From positions 1 through 32,412 of the forward strand of contig DAOVDI010000019.1 in NCBI GenBank assembly GCA_030669585.1: DNA of 32,412 nucleotides, written 5' to 3'. The translations under genes and the position numbers were made by a program. The DNA comes from Acidobacteriota bacterium. Its GTDB lineage: Bacteria > Acidobacteriota > Aminicenantia > Aminicenantales > Aminicenantaceae. The notes under the pieces were generated by a model, which did no database searches, was not told the DNA's origin, and worked only from the letters and a program-made list of their open reading frames with translations. Below, in pieces: positions 26,459 to 32,412 of this stretch (its first letter is position 1; each line of letters begins with the position of its first letter).

Positions 26459-27214
26459 TCAGGTCACTGTATTGGAGAGAGTTCCAATTCCCTCGATCTG
26501 AACGTCGACCCTGTCCCCGGTATTCATAGCTCCTACTCCAGCAGGAGTCCCTGTAGTAATCACATCTCCGGGAAGAAGAGTCATAATGTTTGAAATGTAT
26601 CGAACAAGAAAAGGGATTGGAAAAATTAAATTTTTTGTATTTCCTGACTGACGAAGTTTTCCATTGAGAAAAGTTTTCACCCCCAAAGCTCCTGGATCGA
26701 TCCCGGTTGTGATGCATGGACCGATAGCGGCAAAAGTATCAAACGACTTTGCTCTGGTAAACTGCACATCCTTATCCTGGAGGTCACGTGCCGTTACGTC
26801 GTTTAAACAGGTATACCCGAGAATATAATCATCCACAGTGGCATCTTCATTCAGTTTATACGCTTTTTTCCTGATGACCAAGGCCAGTTCTCCTTCATAG
26901 TCAACTTTTTTTGACATTTCAGGAAGATTGATGCTGTCATTCGGCCCGATCACTGCGGTTGATGGCTTGAGGAATAAAAGGGGTTCTTTGGGGATCGGTT
27001 TTCCTCTTTCCTTGGCATGATCCCTATAATTTCTGCCAACCGCAACTATCTTGGATGGAAGAACAGGCGGTAAAAGCCATACATCCCCAATAGGGATCTT
27101 TTTCGAAGCGATCCTGAATTTCCTGAAAATAGAACCGGATATTACATGAAGAAGATCTTTTTCCAAGACCCCATAAAAAATGGAACTTTCATATTTAAAA
27201 CGATATATTTTCAT
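26459..27214 (-). CDS. Fumarylacetoacetate hydrolase-family protein
   Basis: A 251-aa FAH-fold enzyme that cleaves or decarboxylates C-C bonds of 2-oxo acids using a divalent metal. An N-terminal extension (MKIYRFKYESSIFYGVLE, like DUF2437) precedes the core. Metal ligands fit Glu107 and Glu109 in DYEGELALV and Asp139 in CLNDVTARD; K-SFDTFAAIGP and GDVITTGTPAGVG follow. Likely substrates include acylpyruvates or oxaloacetate, since many short FAH proteins act as acylpyruvate hydrolase or oxaloacetate tautomerase/decarboxylase; I cannot choose. Its ATG overlaps the lipoprotein stop as ATGA (27211-27214). Confidence 0.93.
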   Translation of the reverse strand: MKIYRFKYESSIFYGVLEKDLLHVISGSIFRKFRIASKKIPIGDVWLLPPVLPSKIVAVGRNYRDHAKERGKPIPKEPLLFLKPSTAVIGPNDSINLPEMSKKVDYEGELALVIRKKAYKLNEDATVDDYILGYTCLNDVTARDLQDKDVQFTRAKSFDTFAAIGPCITTGIDPGALGVKTFLNGKLRQSGNTKNLIFPIPFLVRYISNIMTLLPGDVITTGTPAGVGAMNTGDRVDVQIEGIGTLSNTVT

Positions 27215-28386
27215 GGTAAAACATCCCTGAAATGGATTGAAACCGTTGACGATCTTTCGCTTTCATTCCCATTCTTATCAACGGCTGTGACCGTGTATTC
27301 ATATTTCCGGTTCTTCTCCAACTTGGTGTCATTGAAGTTTGATTCCAAAAACAGCTCGGATGTAAGGAGAAAAAAATCAGATTCCCCCTCCAGTCTTCTC
27401 CAGATACGATATCCTGCCAGATCGTTTTCTTTATTAGGTTCCCAGCTCAAGGAGATCAGTTTTGAACCGGAGATGCTTATCAACGCGGAAGGGGCCTTGG
27501 GTGGGAATATGTCCTCAGGCTTAATTTCTATTATATTGGAATCCGCGCTTTCAAAAGGGGAAGCGCCTGCCAGGTAAGAAGTCCTTACAAAAAAACTATA
27601 ACCGGTCCCGAATTCAAAACTCTCTTCCTCAAAAAAGTTTATTTTCAGCGGAGTGGAATTCCGCTTTCTGGCTTTATCTTCCTCTGATCTTCTGTATAGA
27701 TTATACCCTTCGAAGACTGGTCGAGAGGACTGATTAATATCGGTTTTTGGCGCATCCCAGGACAGCTCGATCCTGTCTTCAAACACCTCGGCCCGTAAAT
27801 TGCCCGGGGGTTGGGACACGACTTCCGGCATAAAAGTCAGGATATCGGAAAAAACAGAGATTTTTCTCCCGTCCTTGATCCTTAAGGAAAAAATATAGAC
27901 CTTGGTAAAGCTCTCTTTTTCCTTTAATTTGTAGTGGATTTTTTCTTTATATATCTTATCACAGATAAAAAACACTTTTTCATCCTGCAAAGAATATATG
28001 AATTCAACTGGCAGAGAAAGACTTTCTTCTTCATCCTTCTCCTCTTCATCATCGCTTCTCTCGTGAACCATCCCCATAGTTTTAAGGAGTTCCGCCCTGC
28101 TGTCAAAATCGTCCTTCCCCGGAGGTCTTTTCGCATCATCCGAATCCTTGTCCGCTGCAAAGAGCCAGATCTCAACTTCTCTGTTTTCAGTCAAAGGAGA
28201 ATCGTCAGTATAAGACACGGGATTTTTCCATTGAAGGAAAATATTTTCTCCGATCTGCCTTGCTTCCAGATCAACAATTGGTTGAGGGATTCTGATCAAA
28301 GGAGGAAGAATAGGCCCCTTGCGCCCGCAGGAAAAGAGAGTCAGAAGCACAATAGAAAGAAGAAGTAAATTGATTTTTTTTTTCAT
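27211..28386 (-). CDS. Lipoprotein with fibronectin type III-like domains
   Basis: A 391-aa exported lipoprotein. The signal ([20 protein letters not shown]) ends in lipobox LFSC with Cys20. The mature start CGRKGPILPP resembles the LptM/YifL-type motif CGxKGPLxxP seen on small envelope lipoproteins. Two FN3-like beta-sandwich units are fairly clear in the second half (about 195-287 and 292-385, with LSWDAP, YNLYRR, LSWEPN and YRIWRR), and a degenerate third lies near 36-150, interrupted by an acidic stretch DDEEEKDEEE. The role is probably surface or periplasmic binding. Its ATG overlaps the hslU stop (TAATG). The function is unknown; placement after hslU looks like operon packing rather than shared biochemistry. 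Confidence 0.87.
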   Translation of the reverse strand: MKKKINLLLLSIVLLTLFSCGRKGPILPPLIRIPQPIVDLEARQIGENIFLQWKNPVSYTDDSPLTENREVEIWLFAADKDSDDAKRPPGKDDFDSRAELLKTMGMVHERSDDEEEKDEEESLSLPVEFIYSLQDEKVFFICDKIYKEKIHYKLKEKESFTKVYIFSLRIKDGRKISVFSDILTFMPEVVSQPPGNLRAEVFEDRIELSWDAPKTDINQSSRPVFEGYNLYRRSEEDKARKRNSTPLKINFFEEESFEFGTGYSFFVRTSYLAGASPFESADSNIIEIKPEDIFPPKAPSALISISGSKLISLSWEPNKENDLAGYRIWRRLEGESDFFLLTSELFLESNFNDTKLEKNRKYEYTVTAVDKNGNESERSSTVSIHFRDVLP

Positions 28387-29777
28387 TAAAGAATAAATCG
28401 GCTCAAATCCTGGTCTTCCACAATATCCTTGAGGTGTTTTTGGACATAATCTCGATCAATAACAATTTTTTTCTTTTTGATTTCCGGCGCCTCAAACGAG
28501 ATTTCTTCCATGACCTTTTCCAAAACCGTATGGAGCCTGCGCGCTCCTATGTTTTCGTTTGCATTATTTACTTTTTCCGCAATGGAGGCGATCTCATCGA
28601 TGGCATCTTTTTGAAACGTTATTTGGACTCTTTCAGTTGCAAGAAGCGCCCGGTACTGCTTGATCAGCGCATTTTCAGGTTCTGTTAATATTCTGATAAA
28701 ATCATTTTTATCCAGCGACGTCAATTCAACACGGATGGGGAATCGTCCCTGAAGCTCAGGGATCAGGTCAGCAGGTTTGGATACATGAAAAGCTCCGGCT
28801 CCGATAAACAGAATATGGTCTGTTTTTACAAGACCATGCCGGGTATTTACGGTCGTTCCCTCGATTATGGGGAGTAGGTCGCGCTGCACTCCCTCTCGGC
28901 TGACTTCAGGCCCATGTCCTGCCTCCCGGCCGGAGATCTTATCCACCTCATCCAAAAATATAATGCCGGAATGCTCTACCCTTTCGATAGCCAGGCGCGT
29001 GACTTGGTCCATATCGATCAATCGTTTTTGCTCGTCCTCTAACAGGTGTTCGCGCGCCTCCTTGACCTTCACTTTTCTCCGTTTGGATTTTCCGCCCCCC
29101 AGTCCTGGAATGATCTCCTGAAGATGGATCCCTATCTCTTCCACACCTGCATTGGAAAATATCTCAAAAGGAGATACGGATTTTTCTTTTATATCTATCT
29201 CGATCAGCCTGTCTTCCAGAAGCCCGGCATGGAGCTGTTTCCTTAGTTTTTCCCTCGTTTCCTGGAATGAAGCCTGTTGTTCCTCTGTTGCAGGGGCAGA
29301 TTTGCGGTTCATTGGAGGAAGCAAGAAATCCAGGATCCTCTCTTCTACATTTTTCTCTGCTTTCTCCCGAATGACCTTTATCTGTTCTGATTTCACCATT
29401 TCGACTGCCATCCTGGCGAGGTCCCGGATCATGGACTCCACATCACGGCCTACATATCCGACCTCAGTAAATTTGCTGGCCTCAATCTTAAGAAACGGGG
29501 ATGAAGTCAGTTTGGCGAGACGCCGGGATATCTCTGTTTTACCAACACCGGTGGGACCGATCATAAGGATGTTTTTCGGAGCAATTTCATCCGCAAGCTC
29601 AACCGGAAGTTTCTGCCGCCTGTATCTGTTCCGCAGGGCTATCGCCACAGCTTTTTTTGCCGCCTTCTGGCCGATGATGTACTTATCCAGTTCAGCAACA
29701 ATTTCTCGGGGCGTCAGTTCAGTATCCAATCGCTCTTTTTTGGTTTTATCCAAAGTTTGGGGCAGTATAATTGTCAT
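28386..29777 (-). CDS. hslU: ATPase subunit of the HslUV protease
   Basis: HslU, 463 aa, is the AAA+ unfoldase that feeds substrates to HslV. It has Walker [10 protein letters not shown] (74-82), pore motif GYVG (107-110), the I-domain (about 125-255) and Walker [11 protein letters not shown] (271-280). It ends in DLSRFIL, the C-terminal tail that inserts into HslV. Length is typical. The ATG follows the hslV TAA with no gap, so the two are translationally coupled and made in step. No Shine-Dalgarno of its own is evident. Confidence 0.97.
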   Translation of the reverse strand: MTIILPQTLDKTKKERLDTELTPREIVAELDKYIIGQKAAKKAVAIALRNRYRRQKLPVELADEIAPKNILMIGPTGVGKTEISRRLAKLTSSPFLKIEASKFTEVGYVGRDVESMIRDLARMAVEMVKSEQIKVIREKAEKNVEERILDFLLPPMNRKSAPATEEQQASFQETREKLRKQLHAGLLEDRLIEIDIKEKSVSPFEIFSNAGVEEIGIHLQEIIPGLGGGKSKRRKVKVKEAREHLLEDEQKRLIDMDQVTRLAIERVEHSGIIFLDEVDKISGREAGHGPEVSREGVQRDLLPIIEGTTVNTRHGLVKTDHILFIGAGAFHVSKPADLIPELQGRFPIRVELTSLDKNDFIRILTEPENALIKQYRALLATERVQITFQKDAIDEIASIAEKVNNANENIGARRLHTVLEKVMEEISFEAPEIKKKKIVIDRDYVQKHLKDIVEDQDLSRFIL

Positions 29778-30302
29778 TTATAATTCCTCGACTATGATTT
29801 GATCATTGGTATAAATACAGATTTCCGCACTTATTTTCAGGGCTTCCTGGGCTATTTCTTTAGATGTCATTGATGTAGTCCTGAGCAGCGCACGGGCAGC
29901 AGCCATGGCATATGCTCCGCCTGAGCCGATGGCGATGATCCCGTCATCCGGCTCAATAACATCCCCGGTCCCGGAGATTAAAAATAAATTCTCTGTGTCA
30001 GCAACTATGAGCAAGGCTTCAAGCCTGCGCAGAGCTCTGTCCATACGCCAGTCTTTAGCCAGTTCTATGGCAGCACGGGAAAGATTTCCATGGTATTCTT
30101 CCAGTTTCGCCTCGAACCGGGAAAACAAAGCAAAGGCATCTGATGTGGCTCCTGAGAACCCGGCCAGAATTTTGCCTTTATATAACAGTCTTATCTTATT
30201 GGCCTTTTTCTTCAATACAGTATTGCCCAGAGTTACCTGCCCGTCACCGGCAATAGCCACCTTCTTTTTATGACGAACACAGATAATGGTTGTCGCACGC
30301 AT
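29778..30302 (-). CDS. hslV: Peptidase subunit of the HslUV protease
   Basis: HslV, 174 aa from the ATG at 30300-30302, is an N-terminal-threonine protease of the proteasome fold. The sequence [20 protein letters not shown] shows the catalytic Thr after removal of a short Met-Arg-Ala propeptide; [11 protein letters not shown] and [14 protein letters not shown] are family signatures. A second in-frame ATG at 30318-30320 would add MKKNEK. It lies about 6 nt after the predicted -10 box, so a leaderless mRNA could use it. The ATG at 30302 has only a weak GAG before it. I prefer the shorter form because HslV propeptides are usually a few residues. First gene of the long operon. Confidence 0.95.
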   Translation of the reverse strand: MRATTIICVRHKKKVAIAGDGQVTLGNTVLKKKANKIRLLYKGKILAGFSGATSDAFALFSRFEAKLEEYHGNLSRAAIELAKDWRMDRALRRLEALLIVADTENLFLISGTGDVIEPDDGIIAIGSGGAYAMAAARALLRTTSMTSKEIAQEALKISAEICIYTNDQIIVEEL

Positions 30303-30326
30303 TTTCTCGTTTTTTTTCATATATTC

Positions 30327-30355
30327 ATCATAAAGAATTAAGGGAATTATTGCAA
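30327..30355 (-). promoter_or_regulatory. Promoter of the hslV operon
   Basis: On the minus strand, TTGCAA (30350-30355), a 17-bp spacer and TATGAT (30327-30332) precede hslV. Transcription should begin near the upstream ATG at 30318-30320, leaving little or no leader for that start and about 18 nt for the start at 30302. Confidence 0.6.
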
Positions 30356-30683
30356 TAAAGCAGGCCTGAACTCTGGTGGGGGTTGATAAAAAAAAAGATT
30401 TGTTTATCATGGAATAGCCTGGATTATTCACGGGTCGAGATTGGTGCAGATGCAAGGCATGGCGGGTGAAGCTGTGGTTATCCACCGCAAACCCGTCATA
30501 ACGCAGCAGATGTGCCGATATTCGGCCCGCCTGAAAGGGAAAAAATGCCGATAATAAAATTGAGATATTAAAGAAATGTCACAGAACAAAGTTATGGCGG
30601 AAATTTTTCGACGAAAAAGCCTAACTGGATTATATATAAGAAGTTATGTTAGGTTATCGGCAGTTTTTATGAATAAAGCAGGC
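30354..30683. repeat. Structured intergenic region with 12-bp direct repeats and several hairpins
   Basis: The gap between hslV and the ATPase gene holds no convincing ORF but is full of symmetry. AATAAAGCAGGC occurs at 30354-30365 and 30672-30683. A nested hairpin CGGGT-(GTGG-ttat-CCAC)-ACCCG covers 30463-30495. GCCGA-TAT-TCGGC lies at 30514-30526, TGCCGATAA pairs with TTATCGGCA (30546-30554 and 30654-30662), TTTTTCG-A-CGAAAAA lies at 30604-30618, and CCTAAC pairs with GTTAGG (30620-30625 and 30648-30653). The G+C content of the middle differs from the A+T-rich flanks. This looks like a dispersed intergenic repeat or structured RNA; which one is unknown. Confidence 0.5.
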
Positions 30684-31855
30684 TAAATCAGCCCAGCAAG
30701 AAAACAATCGGCTGAAATCACATGTACGTTGTTAATATAACGATTTATACCTGATTCCTTTACGACTTGATAAACATAAGGGATTTTTAACCTATCCCGG
30801 AAATAAAGAAGGGATTTGGATAAATCTATACTGGAAAGTTTAGCTTCAACGGCAAACCACGGTTTCTTATCGATAGTTACAACAAAATCCACTTCCTTTT
30901 TATCGACATTTCTGAGGAAATAAAGCTCTGTCTTGAATCCCTCATAATCATAGAGGTAATGGCACATTTTTAACAAATGCGCAGCTACCAGATTCTCGAA
31001 CCTGGCAGGTATACCTTCGACTTCTGACCAATCCCAAAGATAGAGCTTCGGCTCTTTTTTAATCGATCTAACAGTTTTTCGGACAAAGGGATAAATCCGG
31101 AAATGATAATAAAAAGTTTCAAGAATACTCAACCAGTTAGAAACAGCCCGATGACTTACCTCAAGGTCTTCTCGAATAGAATTAATAGAGAAGAGCGAAC
31201 CCACTTTATCCGGCAAAAGATCACTCAACAACTTCATATTCCCAAGGTCCCTTACCTGTTCAATGTCTGTAATATCTTCCCGAAACATTCTTTCAATTTT
31301 TTCGTTGTGCCAACGGCGAAGGAACCTCGGGCTTTCTTTGAGCAATGGTTCTGGAAAACCCCCAAATTCAAAAATTGCATTGAATTCGGACTTGTAATAC
31401 TTATCTTCCAAAGGAAGTTCTTGAAATAATGCAATCTTGTTTTTTTTATTCAGTAACTCAGCCAAGGAAAAAGAATGCAGTCGATAATAATGATATCTGC
31501 CTTGGAGTGAGTTCCCTCCTCTTCTATATATGTCCAAACGGGCACTCCCTGTTACAAGGAATTTGTATTTTCGTTTGAGTTTATCATATTCTCCCTTGAT
31601 CAATGTTTTCCACTTTTTATACTTATGTATCTCATCGAGGATAATCAACTCCGCATTACCCGGCCAATTTGATCGCATAATATTTCTTCGATCAGTTCGG
31701 TTATCCCAATTATAATACGCAGCATTTCTAAATTTTTTTGAAACAATTTCTACTGCAAAGGTTGTTTTCCCAACCTGTCGTGCTCCGCCAACAAAAACCA
31801 TCTTTTCATGGAGATCTTTAATGATACATTCAGTTAAATATCTATCTTTTATCAT
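30683..31855 (-). CDS. AAA ATPase with a C-terminal DUF4143 domain
   Basis: A 390-aa protein of the AAA_14/DUF4143 group, a common mobile-associated ATPase family of unsettled function. Walker A GGARQVGKTT (23-32), Walker B ELIILDEIH (69-77) and VTGSARLD (101-108) are clear. The C-terminal part contains KEVDFVVTIDKKPWFAVEAK, a pattern resembling the PD-(D/E)XK nuclease fold reported for DUF4143. No signal or membrane segment is visible. A strong promoter (31862-31890) sits 6 nt from the ATG, and no Shine-Dalgarno exists, so the mRNA is probably leaderless. Its A+T-rich setting and the adjoining repeats suggest an accessory, possibly acquired gene. Confidence 0.92.
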   Translation of the reverse strand: MIKDRYLTECIIKDLHEKMVFVGGARQVGKTTFAVEIVSKKFRNAAYYNWDNRTDRRNIMRSNWPGNAELIILDEIHKYKKWKTLIKGEYDKLKRKYKFLVTGSARLDIYRRGGNSLQGRYHYYRLHSFSLAELLNKKNKIALFQELPLEDKYYKSEFNAIFEFGGFPEPLLKESPRFLRRWHNEKIERMFREDITDIEQVRDLGNMKLLSDLLPDKVGSLFSINSIREDLEVSHRAVSNWLSILETFYYHFRIYPFVRKTVRSIKKEPKLYLWDWSEVEGIPARFENLVAAHLLKMCHYLYDYEGFKTELYFLRNVDKKEVDFVVTIDKKPWFAVEAKLSSIDLSKSLLYFRDRLKIPYVYQVVKESGINRYINNVHVISADCFLAGLI

Positions 31856-31861
31856 GAATTT

Positions 31862-31890
31862 ATTATACTTAATTAAAATTATAAGATCAA
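31862..31890 (-). promoter_or_regulatory. Promoter of the ATPase gene, leaderless type
   Basis: TTGATC (31885-31890), a 17-bp spacer and a perfect TATAAT (31862-31867) on the minus strand. Only 6 nt (31856-31861) separate the -10 box from the ATG at 31853-31855, so transcription should begin at the start codon. Confidence 0.65.
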
Positions 31891-31903
31891 ATTTTTTTGA
31901 CTA

Positions 31904-31935
31904 TAAGCAAATTTATCAGCTAATAATTTTGCTTA
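31904..31935. repeat. 32-bp imperfect palindrome upstream of the ATPase gene
   Basis: Starting TAAGCAAA, centred on AGCT and ending TTTGCTTA, 14 of 16 base pairs match across the centre. It ends 13 bp upstream of the -35 box of the ATPase gene. It could be an operator, an attachment or recombination site, or the end of an element. No T-run follows it, so a terminator is unlikely. Confidence 0.55.
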
Positions 31936-32176
31936 CAGGCTAATTTCTTTGTTCTCAAGTGAAGCTTAAATTACAAGACTATGAGAGGAAACCTATTCTT
32001 ACTATAGAATTCTTTGCGATTTAGCATGTTATTCCACTACGATGACGATTTTCTCTCATTTATAAGATTGAATACAGCAAAGCCCAACGCTTTGATGTTC
32101 GATTTGATGAGAAGGAAGATCTGTATATTCTCGAGCCGGAAAAATAATAATAGCTAATTCAGATTCATTGTGAGAA
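31936..32176. other. Intergenic stretch with a possible small-gene remnant
   Basis: No complete gene is seen here. On the plus strand 32046-32150 is open and reads from RFSLIYKIEYSKAQRF to LYILEPEK then TAA, with no start codon; the frame is closed upstream by TGA at 32043-32045. The amphipathic, charged sequence looks protein-like, so it may be the tail of a decayed gene, but a 34-codon open frame can arise by chance. The rest of the stretch is A+T-rich with no promoter or terminator I can support. Confidence 0.3.
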
Positions 32177-32412
32177 TCAGCTGGTCCAGATTTTTTTTAT
32201 AATATATTCTCTAACTCTGTACTTATTGAACATTTTTATAATAAAAGGTTCTTTTTCCGCGTCTAATATTAAAACACCTGGGGCAATTTTTTCTTTTGTA
32301 TTGATTAATTTTGATTTAGATTCGTACAAATTTCTTATTAGCCCTCTTTTATCTTTTTGCTCTACACCTTTTAACGAATAGGAACAAATTAATTTAGGTT
32401 TTAAACTTTCCT
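32177..32412 (-). CDS. 3' end of an unidentified gene (partial)
   Basis: On the minus strand one frame is open from the window edge for 77 codons to a TGA at 32177-32179. It begins ESLKPKLICSYSLKGVEQ, continues through KIAPGVLILDAEKEPFIIK and ends EYIIKKIWTS. The mixed charged and hydrophobic composition and the length in an A+T-rich region make it likely to be a real C-terminus. I do not recognise the family. A weak hairpin (GATTC/GAATC) overlaps the stop region. The gene runs in the same direction as the ATPase gene, about 320 bases downstream. Confidence 0.55.
   Translation of the reverse strand, partial: ESLKPKLICSYSLKGVEQKDKRGLIRNLYESKSKLINTKEKIAPGVLILDAEKEPFIIKMFNKYRVREYIIKKIWTS

Noticed and set aside
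29152-29802. 216-codon plus-strand open frame
   Set aside because: Antisense to hslU, Ser/Arg-rich without domain features; HslU is complete on the minus strand.
1-32412. CRISPR arrays, tRNA, rRNA, phage genes
   Set aside because: No regularly spaced repeats, cloverleaf-like segments with CCA-type ends, rRNA-like blocks or phage structural or integrase motifs were seen on either strand.

Overview
The window comes from a diderm (outer-membrane) bacterium. It encodes an Omp85 protein, a TamB-like protein, an Mla/MCE lipid-transport system and a lipoprotein signal. The gene set and its arrangement (HslVU, an FN3 lipoprotein, an FAH hydrolase, TalC, an acyl-CoA carboxylase, TamB, Omp85, a SurA-like protein and FabD in one run) would suit the Acidobacteriota/Aminicenantes sphere. 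That taxonomic guess is inference from gene content and is only moderately secure. No rRNA, tRNA, CRISPR array or transposase gene was seen.

Layout. (1) 1-8.0 kb, visibly A+T-rich and all on the minus strand: the first 17 codons of an unidentified membrane protein, fabH, two small membrane proteins, a divergent CofE-like ligase, a patatin-like lipase, a TetR regulator with an in-frame TGA before its apparent natural C-terminus, and an mlaE-mlaF-mlaD lipid-transport operon preceded by a second TetR gene. The second TetR gene has a perfect 20-bp palindrome on its own promoter and a related palindrome upstream of mlaE, which points to a simple autoregulated circuit. The mla/tetR segment is bracketed by 17-bp inverted repeats with 10-bp direct repeats just outside, so it may be a mobile cassette without a transposase. 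(2) 8.0-14.4 kb, less A+T-rich: clpB, a plus-strand gene for a 117-aa acidic protein of unknown function, mutS, and pgsA divergent from mutS. (3) 14.4-30.3 kb: one long minus-strand run of tightly spaced or overlapping genes, read hslV-hslU-FN3 lipoprotein-FAH hydrolase-talC-carboxyltransferase-biotin carboxylase-biotin carrier-tamB-omp85-SurA-like-fabD. It joins protein quality control, acyl-CoA carboxylation and outer-membrane assembly. (4) 30.3-32.4 kb, A+T-rich and accessory in character: a structured intergenic repeat region, an AAA/DUF4143 ATPase with a 32-bp palindrome upstream, a possible gene remnant, and the 3' end of another minus-strand gene running off the window.

The genes share an envelope theme. 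FabH and FabD start and feed fatty-acid synthesis, PgsA makes phosphatidylglycerol phosphate, the patatin protein and Mla system handle phospholipids, and the Omp85/TamB/SurA-like trio builds or supplies the outer membrane. The strongest leads are the Mla-linked TetR circuit and the repeats around it, the seven-POTRA Omp85 coupled to TamB with a SurA-like protein lacking a parvulin domain, the interrupted TetR, and several promoters whose -10 box lies only 6-8 nt from an ATG, suggesting leaderless mRNAs.
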